In this document: one piece after another, positions 18,690 through 27,038 of the stretch | Layout of the letters: every line of letters begins with the position of its first letter | How positions within the stretch are numbered: position 1 is the stretch's first letter | Source: an uncultured bacterium | GTDB lineage: Bacteria; Bacillota; Clostridia; Oscillospirales; Ruminococcaceae | Direction: 5' to 3' | DNA length: 64,000 nt | NCBI GenBank assembly: GCA_905215965.1 | Contig: CAJMSD010000004.1 | Coordinates: 1-64,000, forward strand | Position numbers and translations under genes: made by a program | The notes under the pieces: model-generated | The model's input: only the letters and a program-made list of their open reading frames with translations | What the model was told of the DNA's origin: nothing | Database searches by the model: none

Positions 18690-20591
18690 ATGTATAAAGG
18701 ATTTCTCCCCATAACAAAACAGGAAATGGACGAGCTTGGAATAAAGCAGTTTGATTTCATTTATATAACAGGCGACGCTTATGTCGATCACCCTAGCTTC
18801 GGCGCGGCAATTATCACAAGACTTATAGAATCGCTCGGATTTACCGTTGGTATCATTTCTCAGCCCGATTGGAAAAGCGATAAGGATTTTAAACGCTTCG
18901 GTGCGCCGAAATACGCTTTTCTCGTAACCTCCGGCAATATCGACTCTATGGTGGCTCACTACACCGCCGCTAAAAAGAAACGCTCCGACGATGCTTATAC
19001 CGCCGGCGGCAAAGCAGGAAAGCGTCCTGACAGAGCTGTGATCGTTTACTGTCAGAAGCTTCGCGAGATCTACGGCAGCGTTCCTATAGCAATCGGCGGT
19101 CTGGAAGCTTCGCTGCGCAGATTTGCTCACTATGATTACTGGGACGACGCTGTACGTCCTTCGATTCTTGCCGACAGCGGCGCAGATCTGCTTATGTTCG
19201 GCATGGGAGAGCACCAGATCACCGAGCTTTGTACTCGGCTTGCTGACGGAGAAAATATATCCGATATCCACGATATCCGCGGAACCTGTTATATGACAGA
19301 ACCTGTAAATACGCCTCTCGGAGCGGCTCAGTGTCCGTCATACGAGATGGTCAGCGCCAACAAAACCGAATATGCCAAAGCCACGAAGATCCAGTACGAC
19401 TGGCAGGACGAGGTATACGGAAAAATAATTATCCAGCGTCACGGCAAGCTTATGCTCGTGCAGAATCCTCCTGCGCTGAGCCTTACGACCGAAGAGCTTG
19501 ACAAGATTTACGATCTTCCGTTCACGCGTACATATCACCCGTCTTACGAGGCTCTCGGAGGAGTTCCGGGAATAGAGGAAGTGCGTTTTTCGATCACTCA
19601 TAACAGAGGCTGCTTCGGGTACTGCAATTTCTGCTCTATCGCGCTTCATCAGGGACGTAAGATCACCTGCCGCAGCGAGGAATCGGTTCTGCGCGAAGCG
19701 GAACGCATTACTAAAATGCCCGACTTCAAGGGATATATCCACGATGTCGGAGGGCCTACCGCGAATTTCAGACACACTTCATGTGAAAAACAGATCAGCA
19801 AGGGTCTGTGCATGGGTAAAAAATGTCTCGCACCGACTCCGTGCCCTGCGCTTAAAGCCGACCACAGCGAATATCTTGCAATGCTCAGAAAGATCAGGAA
19901 AGTCAAAGGCGTGAAGCGTGTTTTCATTCGCTCGGGTATCCGCTACGACTATCTGATGCAGGATAAAAACGACGAATTTATACGCGAACTTATAAAATAT
20001 CATGTCAGCGGTCAATTAAAGGTCGCTCCGGAGCACTGTTCGGCTGTAGTCCTCGATAAAATGGGAAAGCCTCACATTGAAGCCTATAAAGCGTTCCAGA
20101 AACGCTTTTACGAGATCACAAAGGGAATCGGCAAAGAGCAGTATCTTGTCCCCTATCTCATGTCTTCGCACCCCGGAAGCACTCTAAAAGAAGCGGTAGA
20201 GCTTGCATTGTTCCTGAAAGAAAATAAAATTCGTCCCGAACAGGTTCAGGACTTCTACCCCACTCCGGGAACAATTTCAACATGTATGTTCTATACCGAG
20301 CTTGACCCTTATACGCTTGAAAAAGTCTACGTTCCGAAATCGCAGAAGGAAAAGGCTATGCAGCGCGCCTTGCTGCAATACTTCATGCCCAAAAACAGGG
20401 AAATTGTTATCGAGGCTCTGAAAAAAGCAGGACGCAGAGATCTTATAGGCTCTTCGCCAAAATGTTTGGTCGATGACCGTCAGACGGACAAAACAGGAAA
20501 AAATCCTGCTAAAAAAGGAAGAGGTAATTCATGGCAGAAGAATCAGGAAAAAAACAAAGCAAACAAAAATCCTCAGCGAAAAAAATACTGA
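18690..20591 (+). CDS. YgiQ family radical SAM protein
   Basis: 633 residues. The UPF0313/YgiQ layout is clear: an N-terminal B12-binding-like region (MYKGFLPITKQEM, then DAYVDHPSFGAAIITRLIESLG), followed by a radical SAM core with the cluster motif GCFGYCNFC near residue 309. A cysteine-rich region CEKQISKGLCMGKKC follows, and the C-terminal tail is basic and low-complexity (NPAKKGRGNSW onward). The reaction catalysed by YgiQ proteins is unknown. The last 61 bases overlap the next gene in another frame. An AAAGGCGG site lies before ATG 18690. Confidence 0.92.
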   Translation: MYKGFLPITKQEMDELGIKQFDFIYITGDAYVDHPSFGAAIITRLIESLGFTVGIISQPDWKSDKDFKRFGAPKYAFLVTSGNIDSMVAHYTAAKKKRSDDAYTAGGKAGKRPDRAVIVYCQKLREIYGSVPIAIGGLEASLRRFAHYDYWDDAVRPSILADSGADLLMFGMGEHQITELCTRLADGENISDIHDIRGTCYMTEPVNTPLGAAQCPSYEMVSANKTEYAKATKIQYDWQDEVYGKIIIQRHGKLMLVQNPPALSLTTEELDKIYDLPFTRTYHPSYEALGGVPGIEEVRFSITHNRGCFGYCNFCSIALHQGRKITCRSEESVLREAERITKMPDFKGYIHDVGGPTANFRHTSCEKQISKGLCMGKKCLAPTPCPALKADHSEYLAMLRKIRKVKGVKRVFIRSGIRYDYLMQDKNDEFIRELIKYHVSGQLKVAPEHCSAVVLDKMGKPHIEAYKAFQKRFYEITKGIGKEQYLVPYLMSSHPGSTLKEAVELALFLKENKIRPEQVQDFYPTPGTISTCMFYTELDPYTLEKVYVPKSQKEKAMQRALLQYFMPKNREIVIEALKKAGRRDLIGSSPKCLVDDRQTDKTGKNPAKKGRGNSWQKNQEKNKANKNPQRKKY

Positions 20592-21478
20592 TATATCTTA
20601 TACTTATTATTATTCTCGCTTCCACTATCATGGAATACCGCGGATTCGACCTTGGTAAGTGGCTCAGCGAAAAATTTGGTCGCGGCGCAGTAACCTGCGA
20701 CGACGATTTAGAAGTACATTTTATCGATGTCGGTCAGGGAGACTGTATTTTTATCACTGCCGGCGGACAAAATATGCTTATAGACTGCGGTGAAGCTTCG
20801 TGCTTCGGAGACGTTGCGGAGTATCTGAATAAGCTTGATGTCACGCATCTTGACTACGTTGTCGGAACTCACCCCCACTCCGATCACATGGGCGGCATGA
20901 GCAGCGTTATAAGCTCCTACGATGTGGGAACGGTCATAATTCCGCACCTTGACGACAGTGATATCCCCGATACAAGATATTTCGAGAATTTTCTTGATGC
21001 CTGCGATGAAAAAAATCTTATGCTCACCGAAGCGCAGGTCGGTCAGGTAATAGCTCTCGGAGACGCGCGGGCTGAAATTATCGCTCCGTGCAGCGACGAT
21101 TATAACGGCGCAAATAATTACTCGATAGGAATTCTGCTCACCCACGGCAATAATGATTTCCTATTTACGGGAGATGCCGAAAAGCTGGCGGAAAATGAAA
21201 TGCTTGAAAGCGGTAAGCTTCATCATGTAAAGGTTTATAAAGCGGGACATCACGGCAGCGACACTTCAAGCTCACAGGAGTTTCTCAACGTAATTTCTCC
21301 GGATTATGCCGTCGTTTCCTGCGGCGTCGGCAATTCCTACGGACATCCGCATCAGGTCACACTCGATAAGCTTGAAGAATATACGCGGCAGATCTTCAGA
21401 ACCGATGTAAACGGCTCTATTGTATTTGAATCAGACGGCATTAACTTAAAAATCAAAACGGAAAGGAACGGCAGATGA
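20531..21478 (+). CDS. ComEC/Rec2-like metallo-beta-lactamase-fold hydrolase
   Basis: 315 residues with one N-terminal membrane helix (about 17-36, ILIYLILIIILASTIMEY). The catalytic domain (about 57-305) has the zinc motif GTHPHSDHMGG, the HFIDVGQGD opening and KAGHHGSDTSS. It resembles the C-terminal hydrolase domain of ComEC without the competence channel. Such proteins are thought to be extracellular nucleases or phosphodiesterases, but the substrate here is unknown. It starts 61 bases inside ygiQ with its own GGAAGAGG site and overlaps the following DUF3006 gene by 4 bases. Confidence 0.88.
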   Translation: MAEESGKKQSKQKSSAKKILIYLILIIILASTIMEYRGFDLGKWLSEKFGRGAVTCDDDLEVHFIDVGQGDCIFITAGGQNMLIDCGEASCFGDVAEYLNKLDVTHLDYVVGTHPHSDHMGGMSSVISSYDVGTVIIPHLDDSDIPDTRYFENFLDACDEKNLMLTEAQVGQVIALGDARAEIIAPCSDDYNGANNYSIGILLTHGNNDFLFTGDAEKLAENEMLESGKLHHVKVYKAGHHGSDTSSSQEFLNVISPDYAVVSCGVGNSYGHPHQVTLDKLEEYTRQIFRTDVNGSIVFESDGINLKIKTERNGR

Positions 21479-21693
21479 TTATTATTGACAGATTTGAGGG
21501 CAATTTTGCTGTTCTCGAAACAGACGAAGGCATGATAAATGTTGAAAGAAATTTAATTTCAGATAATGCCAAAGAGGGCGACGTTCTCGTTCAAAACGGA
21601 AAAAACTATTTGGTCGACGCGGCTGAAACGGAAGCGAGACGCGCTGATGTTCGTAAAAAATTCAATCGTCTCAGGAGACAGAAAAATGACTGA
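21475..21693 (+). CDS. DUF3006 domain protein
   Basis: 72-residue protein of the DUF3006 family, opening IIIDRFEGNFAVLETDEG, predicted to be a small beta-barrel with a basic C-terminus (KKFNRLRRQKND). Families with this domain are commonly encoded next to ComEC-like metallo-hydrolases, as here (ATGA overlap). A partner or inhibitor role is plausible but unproven. It also overlaps the next start (ATGACTGA), so three genes are translationally linked. Confidence 0.85.
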   Translation: MIIIDRFEGNFAVLETDEGMINVERNLISDNAKEGDVLVQNGKNYLVDAAETEARRADVRKKFNRLRRQKND

Positions 21694-22903
21694 CATTATT
21701 ATCATAGGCGCAGGAGCGGCTGGCTGTATGGCTGCGATAACTGCCGCACGGTGCGGAAAAAGCGTATTAATGTTCGAAAAAAACGAGCATATCGGCAGGA
21801 AACTGAATATTACGGGAAAAGGACGCTGCAATGTAACAAACAACTGCTCGAATGACGAGCTTATCCGCAATATTCCCGTAAATTCGAGATTCCTTTACAG
21901 CGCCTTTTACGCTTTCGGAACAGACGACACCATTAATTTTTTTGAGAACCTTGGCGTTCCGCTGAAAACCGAACGCGGCAATAGAGTTTTCCCTGTCAGC
22001 GATAAAGCCGGCGACATCGTAGACGCTCTTGACAGCGAGCTGAAACGGCTTAATGTTAAAATTGTACGAAGCCGCGTTCAGAAGCTTCTCTTCGACGGTG
22101 GAAAATGCATAGGGGTTCGCGCAGGAGGAAGCGACTGCCGCAGCTCATCGGTACTCATTGCCTGCGGAGGTAAATCGTATCCCGCTACAGGCTCTACGGG
22201 CGACGGATATGAATTCGCAAGATCGGCAGGTCACACTGTTACGGAAATAAAGCCGTCTCTTGTTCCGCTTACGTCTCCCGATAAATACTGTTCGGACATG
22301 ATGGGACTTTCTCTGCGCAATGTCACGTTAAAGCTTATGAACGGCGATAAATGCGTTTATTCCGAGCTGGGAGAAATGCTGTTCACTCATTTCGGAGTTT
22401 CAGGCCCTCTCGTTCTCAGCGCAAGCTCTCATATGCACAAGAATGCGCCTGAAAATTACCGGCTTCTTATCGACCTCAAACCGGGACTTACTCCCGAACA
22501 GCTTGACGCAAGAGTTCAGAGAGACTTCAAGGAAAATCTGAACCGCGACTTTACAAACGGGATAAGAAAGCTGCTTCCTGCCAAGCTGATACCTGTTATC
22601 GCCGAGCTTGCGGATATTCAGCCCGAACGCAAGATCAACGGCATTACAAAGGAAGAGCGTCAGCGGTTCTGTCGGCTGATAAAGGCTTTTCCCGTAAGGA
22701 TTTCAGGGTTCAGACCTATTGACGAAGCTATCGTAACAAGCGGAGGAGTATCGGTCAAGGAGATCAATCCGTCTACTATGGAATCGAAGCTTGTTCACGG
22801 ACTTTTCTTTGCAGGCGAGGTCATCGACGTTGACGCTTATACAGGCGGATTCAATTTACAGATAGCATTCTCAACAGGCTATTGTGCCGGAATGTATATG
22901 TAA
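21686..22903 (+). CDS. NAD(P)/FAD-dependent oxidoreductase, HI0933/BaiN family
   Basis: 405-residue flavoprotein. N-terminal FAD-binding Rossmann motif IIIIGAGAAGCMAA, then GRKLNITGKGRCNVTNNC, which is typical of the HI0933/YhiN/BaiN group, and C-terminal GLFFAGEVIDVDAYTGGFNLQ. The physiological substrate is unknown for most members; one relative acts in bile-acid reduction, but that role cannot be assumed. ATG 21686 lies inside the end of the DUF3006 gene after CAGGAGA; the longer reading from 21566 would lack this site and the normal N-terminus. Confidence 0.9.
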   Translation: MTDIIIIGAGAAGCMAAITAARCGKSVLMFEKNEHIGRKLNITGKGRCNVTNNCSNDELIRNIPVNSRFLYSAFYAFGTDDTINFFENLGVPLKTERGNRVFPVSDKAGDIVDALDSELKRLNVKIVRSRVQKLLFDGGKCIGVRAGGSDCRSSSVLIACGGKSYPATGSTGDGYEFARSAGHTVTEIKPSLVPLTSPDKYCSDMMGLSLRNVTLKLMNGDKCVYSELGEMLFTHFGVSGPLVLSASSHMHKNAPENYRLLIDLKPGLTPEQLDARVQRDFKENLNRDFTNGIRKLLPAKLIPVIAELADIQPERKINGITKEERQRFCRLIKAFPVRISGFRPIDEAIVTSGGVSVKEINPSTMESKLVHGLFFAGEVIDVDAYTGGFNLQIAFSTGYCAGMYM

Positions 22904-22927
22904 GAATAAATTTTTAAGGAGAAATAA

Positions 22928-23602
22928 ATGAAAACAATTAATATTGCCATAGACGGCCCTGCCGGTGCAGGAAAAAGCTCCATTGCCAAAGCAGTATCGG
23001 CTCAGCTTGGATATATTTATGTGGATACGGGAGCGCTTTACCGCGCAGTAGCGCTCTACCTGACCGAAAATAATATTCCCGACGAGGATATACCGGATTC
23101 TCTTACGGCTGCCGGAGTTTCACTTGGATTTATTGACGGAACTCAGCGCGTTTTTCTGAATGAAAGAGACGTTTCCGATCTTATAAGAACGCCCGAAATA
23201 TCCATGGCAGCTTCACGCACCTCTGCCATTCCGGCTGTGCGCGAGTATCTTTTCGAAACTCAGCGCAAGATCGCCCGTGAGAATAATATAATTATGGACG
23301 GCAGGGATATAGGTACGGTCGTGCTGCCAAATGCCGACATCAAGCTATTTGTTACTGCTTCTCCCGAGGAGCGCGCGCTCCGCCGCCACCGTGAGCTTGC
23401 GGAAAAGCCGAACTGTCCGCCTTATGAGGAGATTCTGAAAGATATAATAAAGCGCGACGAAAACGATATGAACCGCGCTGTCTCGCCTCTTAAGCAGGCT
23501 GAGGACGCAATTCTTATAGACACTACCGGTATGGACTTAAAACAGTCTACGGAATTCATCGTCGGTATTATCAATGATAAACTTGACAGGAGCGCTGAAT
23601 AA
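22928..23602 (+). CDS. cmk: Cytidylate kinase
   Basis: 224-residue P-loop kinase that phosphorylates CMP and dCMP using ATP. The P-loop IDGPAGAGKSSIAK is near residue 7, TGALYRAVALYL near 37, and the NMP-binding DGRDIGTVVLPNADIKLFV near 126. Ribosome binding site AAGGAGA lies upstream. The last base of its stop is the first base of plsC (TAATG). The cmk-plsC-ispH-rpsA order is a standard clostridial cluster. Confidence 0.96.
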   Translation: MKTINIAIDGPAGAGKSSIAKAVSAQLGYIYVDTGALYRAVALYLTENNIPDEDIPDSLTAAGVSLGFIDGTQRVFLNERDVSDLIRTPEISMAASRTSAIPAVREYLFETQRKIARENNIIMDGRDIGTVVLPNADIKLFVTASPEERALRRHRELAEKPNCPPYEEILKDIIKRDENDMNRAVSPLKQAEDAILIDTTGMDLKQSTEFIVGIINDKLDRSAE

Positions 23603-24213
23603 TGTATAATTTCTGTAAAATAATCGTAAGAATCGCCATGAAAATTGCATTTAATCTCAAATTTGAGGGCAGAGAAAATATTCCAAAAGATACTCCCGCT
23701 ATTTTTGCTTCAAATCATCGTTCAAACGCCGATCCACCGCTTGTTGCGCTCGGCGTGAAAACCAAATGCTCCTTCATGGCAAAGGAAGAGCTTTTCAAAA
23801 ACAAGATCTTCGCATGGCTTATAAGATCGCTCGGAGCTTTTCCAGTCAAGCGCGGAAACGGTGATACCGCTGTTCTCGACACCGCAGTGGAACGGCTTAA
23901 AAAGGGTGAAAATCTAATGATCTTTCCCGAAGGTACACGATCAAAGGACGGTAAGGTCCACAAGGGACGCTCAGGAGCTGCTGTTATTGCAGCTCGCTCC
24001 ATGTGTCCGATAGTCCCTGTCGGAATTGTTTTCGGAGAAAAACTGAAATTCCGCACAAAGATAACCGTTAAGTACGGCAAGCTTATCGAAGCCTCCGATT
24101 ATTTCACGGACAGCGAAAATGTCGATCCGAGAGCTTTGGTGAAAATGAAAAAGCGATACATGGCTGAAATAACTCAGCTTGTCGAGGGAGATACAATTGA
24201 AAGTGAGAGGTAA
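23602..24213 (+). CDS. plsC: 1-acyl-sn-glycerol-3-phosphate acyltransferase
   Basis: 203-residue membrane-associated acyltransferase that makes phosphatidic acid from lysophosphatidic acid. The catalytic NHRSNADPP (HX4D) is near residue 37, and the phosphate-binding FPEGTRSKDGKVHKG is near 110. It is short, like other clostridial PlsC proteins. Translation is coupled to cmk, and 6 bases separate it from ispH/rpsA. Confidence 0.93.
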   Translation: MYNFCKIIVRIAMKIAFNLKFEGRENIPKDTPAIFASNHRSNADPPLVALGVKTKCSFMAKEELFKNKIFAWLIRSLGAFPVKRGNGDTAVLDTAVERLKKGENLMIFPEGTRSKDGKVHKGRSGAAVIAARSMCPIVPVGIVFGEKLKFRTKITVKYGKLIEASDYFTDSENVDPRALVKMKKRYMAEITQLVEGDTIESER

Positions 24214-24219
24214 ATCCAA

Positions 24220-26199
24220 ATGAGTAATGTCACTATTGCAAAATCCGCAGGCTTCTGCTTCGGCGTTGACAGAGCCGTAAAAATAGTCTACAGCGAGCTT
24301 GAACAAAATTCGAGAGTTGCCACCCTTGGTCCAATCATACATAATCAGGACGTAGTCAACGATATGCAAAGCAAAGGCGCAAGGATCATCGATTCGGTTG
24401 ACGAGCTTGAACCCGATGAAACCGTCATAATCCGCTCCCACGGCGTTGGAAAAGACGTATACGAGCAGATCAGGGCAAAGGGAAACCGTATGCTTGACGC
24501 AACCTGTCCGTTCGTATCGAGAATTCATAAAATTGTCGCCGAAAAATCTTCTGAGGGATATTTTATTCTGATCGCAGGTGATTCGACTCACCCTGAAGTT
24601 CAAGGAATTGTTGGTCATTGTGACGAAAATCACCTTGTTTTTAAGGATAATTTTGAGCTAAAAGACTTTTTTGAAAAAATTTATAAAAATTTGCAAAAAA
24701 AGGTTGCAATTGTGGCTCAAACAACGTATAATATAGTAGTATGGGGTGAGTGTTTAAAGGTGATCCCCGAAGACGATCCTAACATTGTTATCTTTGATAC
24801 CATCTGCAATGCTACCGACAAACGACAGACAGATGCCCGTGATCTTGCTCGGCGATCCGATCTTATGCTTGTCGTCGGAGGCAGACACAGTTCGAATACC
24901 GTTAAGCTGTTCGAAGTTTGCAGCAGCTATTGTAAAACATATCATATCGAAAATGCGGACGAGCTTCAGTCACTTAAACTCGCCGGTGCCGAAAAAATCG
25001 GTATCACAGCAGGAGCTTCCACTCCTGCCTATATAATCAAGGAGGTACAAACAAAAATGGCAGAAAATGAAATTCTTGCAGCAAATCAGGATGAGGAGAT
25101 CAACTTCGCTGAAGCTATTGATCAGTCATTCAAAAAAATACATACAGGAGAGAAAGTTAAAGGTACTGTTGTAGCAGTTAATAATACAGAAGCTATCGTA
25201 GACTTAGGCACAAAACACACTGGCTACGTTTCACTTGATGATCTTACTGACGACAATACTAAGAAGCCTTCCGACATTGTCAGCGTTGGCGACGAAATCG
25301 AACTTGTTGTAATTAAGGTCAATGACGCAGAGGGTACTGCTGCTCTTTCCAAGAGAAAGGTTGACGAGCAGGCAGGCTTTGAAAAGGTCGTTAAGGCTTA
25401 CGAAGAAGGTACAGTTCTCGAAGCTGCTGTACAGCACGTTGTAAATAAGGGCGTTACTCTCAGCATTTACGGCGTAAGAGTATTTATCCCAGCTTCTCAG
25501 ACAGGTCTCCCAAGAGGCGCTGAGCTTGAGCAGCTTCTCAAGAAGAAGGTTGAGTTCAAGATCATCGAAGTTACCGAAGGCAGAAAGAGAGCTGTCGGCT
25601 CCATCAAGGCTGTTGCAAACGTTAAGAAGGAAGAAGCTAAGGCTAAATTCTGGGAAACAGCTAAAGTCGGCGATGTATTTACCGGAAATGTTAAATCGCT
25701 CACAAGCTTCGGAGCATTCGTTGACCTCGGCGGTATCGACGGTATGGTTCATATTTCCGAACTTTCTTGGAAGAGAATCAAGCATCCGAGCGAGGTTGTA
25801 AGCGTTGGCGATACTCTTGAGGTTTATATCAAGGATCTCAATAAGGAAGAAAACAGAATTTCTCTCGGCTTCAAGAAGGCTGAGGACAATCCTTGGGAAA
25901 TCTTTAAGGCTAATTACAATGTCGGCGACGTAGTAAAGGCTACTATCGTTTCAATCACTTCATTCGGCGCTTTCGCTCAGATCATCGACGGTGTTGACGG
26001 TCTTATCCATATTTCTCAGATTGCCGATAAGAAGGTAGAGAATGTTAAGGATATTCTTTCTGTAGGTCAGGAAGTTGATGTCAAGATCATTGACATTGAT
26101 ACAGACTCAAAGAGAATCAGCATTTCTATGCGCGCTCTTCTCGAGGACGCTGCTGATGAGGAATATGATGAAGAAGCTCCTGCTGAGGACGCTGAATAA
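24220..26199 (+). CDS. ispH: Bifunctional HMBPP reductase (IspH) / ribosomal protein S1
   Basis: 659-residue fusion. Residues 1-279 are IspH, the last step of the MEP isoprenoid pathway, with the three [4Fe-4S] cysteines in SAGFCFGVDRAV, LDATCPFVSR and DTICNATDKRQ. Residues about 295-645 hold four S1 RNA-binding domains, the third and fourth with the typical SFGAF and VHISEL/IHISQI strands, and an acidic tail. This fusion is known in clostridia. An in-frame ATG at 25057 preceded by AAGGAGG lies exactly between the two halves, so S1 may also be made alone. The S1 half uses codons typical of highly expressed genes more than the IspH half does. Confidence 0.94.
   Translation: MSNVTIAKSAGFCFGVDRAVKIVYSELEQNSRVATLGPIIHNQDVVNDMQSKGARIIDSVDELEPDETVIIRSHGVGKDVYEQIRAKGNRMLDATCPFVSRIHKIVAEKSSEGYFILIAGDSTHPEVQGIVGHCDENHLVFKDNFELKDFFEKIYKNLQKKVAIVAQTTYNIVVWGECLKVIPEDDPNIVIFDTICNATDKRQTDARDLARRSDLMLVVGGRHSSNTVKLFEVCSSYCKTYHIENADELQSLKLAGAEKIGITAGASTPAYIIKEVQTKMAENEILAANQDEEINFAEAIDQSFKKIHTGEKVKGTVVAVNNTEAIVDLGTKHTGYVSLDDLTDDNTKKPSDIVSVGDEIELVVIKVNDAEGTAALSKRKVDEQAGFEKVVKAYEEGTVLEAAVQHVVNKGVTLSIYGVRVFIPASQTGLPRGAELEQLLKKKVEFKIIEVTEGRKRAVGSIKAVANVKKEEAKAKFWETAKVGDVFTGNVKSLTSFGAFVDLGGIDGMVHISELSWKRIKHPSEVVSVGDTLEVYIKDLNKEENRISLGFKKAEDNPWEIFKANYNVGDVVKATIVSITSFGAFAQIIDGVDGLIHISQIADKKVENVKDILSVGQEVDVKIIDIDTDSKRISISMRALLEDAADEEYDEEAPAEDAE
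24704..24732 (+). promoter_or_regulatory. Possible internal promoter within ispH, upstream of the S1 half
   Basis: TTGCAA (24704-24709), 17 bases, TATAAT (24727-24732) inside the IspH coding region, in an A-rich stretch. It is about 325 bases before the internal S1 start at 25057. Confidence 0.45.
25039..25059 (+). promoter_or_regulatory. Internal ribosome binding site and ATG for a stand-alone S1
   Basis: AAGGAGG (25039-25045) precedes an in-frame ATG at 25057 (MAENEILAANQ) by 11 bases. It lies at the exact junction of the IspH and S1 parts. Initiation here would give a 380-residue S1. Confidence 0.55.
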
Positions 26200-26216
26200 T
26201 TAATTTTTCGAAAAGC

Positions 26217-26253
26217 AATGCCTTTCTGATAATTCGGAAAGGCATTTCTTTTA
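26217..26253 (+). terminator. Terminator after ispH/rpsA
   Basis: Stem AATGCCTTTC / GAAAGGCATT around a 10-base loop, followed by TCTTTTA. The next gene's AGGAGG follows within a few bases, so some read-through into it is likely. Confidence 0.75.
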
Positions 26254-26264
26254 TAGGAGGAAAT

Positions 26265-26930
26265 ATGCTGAAGAATCTGCTTTACTACTGCCCTTTAGAA
26301 GCAAATAAACTTTATTATGCTCAAAAGAATTCAAAAGAGTTCAAAAGAGCGATAAATGAGCTGAAATTTATAACAGATTTTCCCGTCATAAACGATGATA
26401 AAGCATTAAGTATTCAGAAAAAAATTAAGGGTTCTATAAAACTTTGCTTGTTTCTCGCTTCATTCATTCTTATTGCAGCCGCCTTATTTGCTCTTTCAGA
26501 TAAGTTCGGTACTTCTTCCGACGTTTTATTTGTAAGTTTGTTTCTGCTCGTAATTATTGGCTGTATCGTTGAGATCATCGTATGCATTTATTCGCTGCGG
26601 CTGCGTAAAAAGCTTATAAATTATTTTCTCAAAAGCTATCAGCCTGTTGATAAGGACGACGAGACTCTGCGTCTCTTCGGAGATCTTTGCCGTCAGACGC
26701 TGTTCTCGATTGAGGTAAACTGTGATTCCAACGGCACCGGTGAAGCAGACTTGGGATTGGTTTGTCTTTCATGCCTTTCCGAAACGGATTTTTCTAATGT
26801 TACTCGGTTCTATAAAAATGATATCCCATGCTGTCCTTATTGCAGCAAAGCGTCTCTTATTTATAAAAATGCAACGCTTTCAGATGATTTCCTTAACGAA
26901 CTGAGCCATTACTGGAGAAAACATGAATAA
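26265..26930 (+). CDS. Membrane protein with a C-terminal zinc-ribbon-like motif, function unknown
   Basis: 221 residues, not recognised. Two membrane helices (about 64-82 and 86-112, KLCLFLASFILIAAALFAL and LFVSLFLLVIIGCIVEIIVC). The C-terminal cytoplasmic-looking part has CLSC near residue 168 and CCPYC near 192, a spacing that suits a zinc ribbon. Strong ribosome binding site ATAGGAGGAAAT. It follows the ispH/rpsA terminator and has no clear promoter of its own, so it may depend on read-through. Confidence 0.7.
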   Translation: MLKNLLYYCPLEANKLYYAQKNSKEFKRAINELKFITDFPVINDDKALSIQKKIKGSIKLCLFLASFILIAAALFALSDKFGTSSDVLFVSLFLLVIIGCIVEIIVCIYSLRLRKKLINYFLKSYQPVDKDDETLRLFGDLCRQTLFSIEVNCDSNGTGEADLGLVCLSCLSETDFSNVTRFYKNDIPCCPYCSKASLIYKNATLSDDFLNELSHYWRKHE

Positions 26931-26960
26931 GCCGCGTTTGCCGTAAAAATCTACTATGTC

Positions 26961-27006
26961 AAATCCCCGAAGCAGCTGTCGATCGCTGCTTCGGGGATTT
27001 TTTACA
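26961..27006. terminator. Bidirectional terminator
   Basis: Perfect 16-bp stem AAATCCCCGAAGCAGC / GCTGCTTCGGGGATTT, followed by TTTTAC. It is convergent between two genes. A close relative of the same stem occurs at 40126-40167. Confidence 0.88.
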
Positions 27007-27038
27007 TATTAATTTATTTCATAGATCAAAGTTTATGT

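Noticed and set aside
24220..26199. Frameshift or assembly error joining IspH and S1
   Set aside because: The frame is continuous, both parts are complete, and the fusion is known in clostridia.
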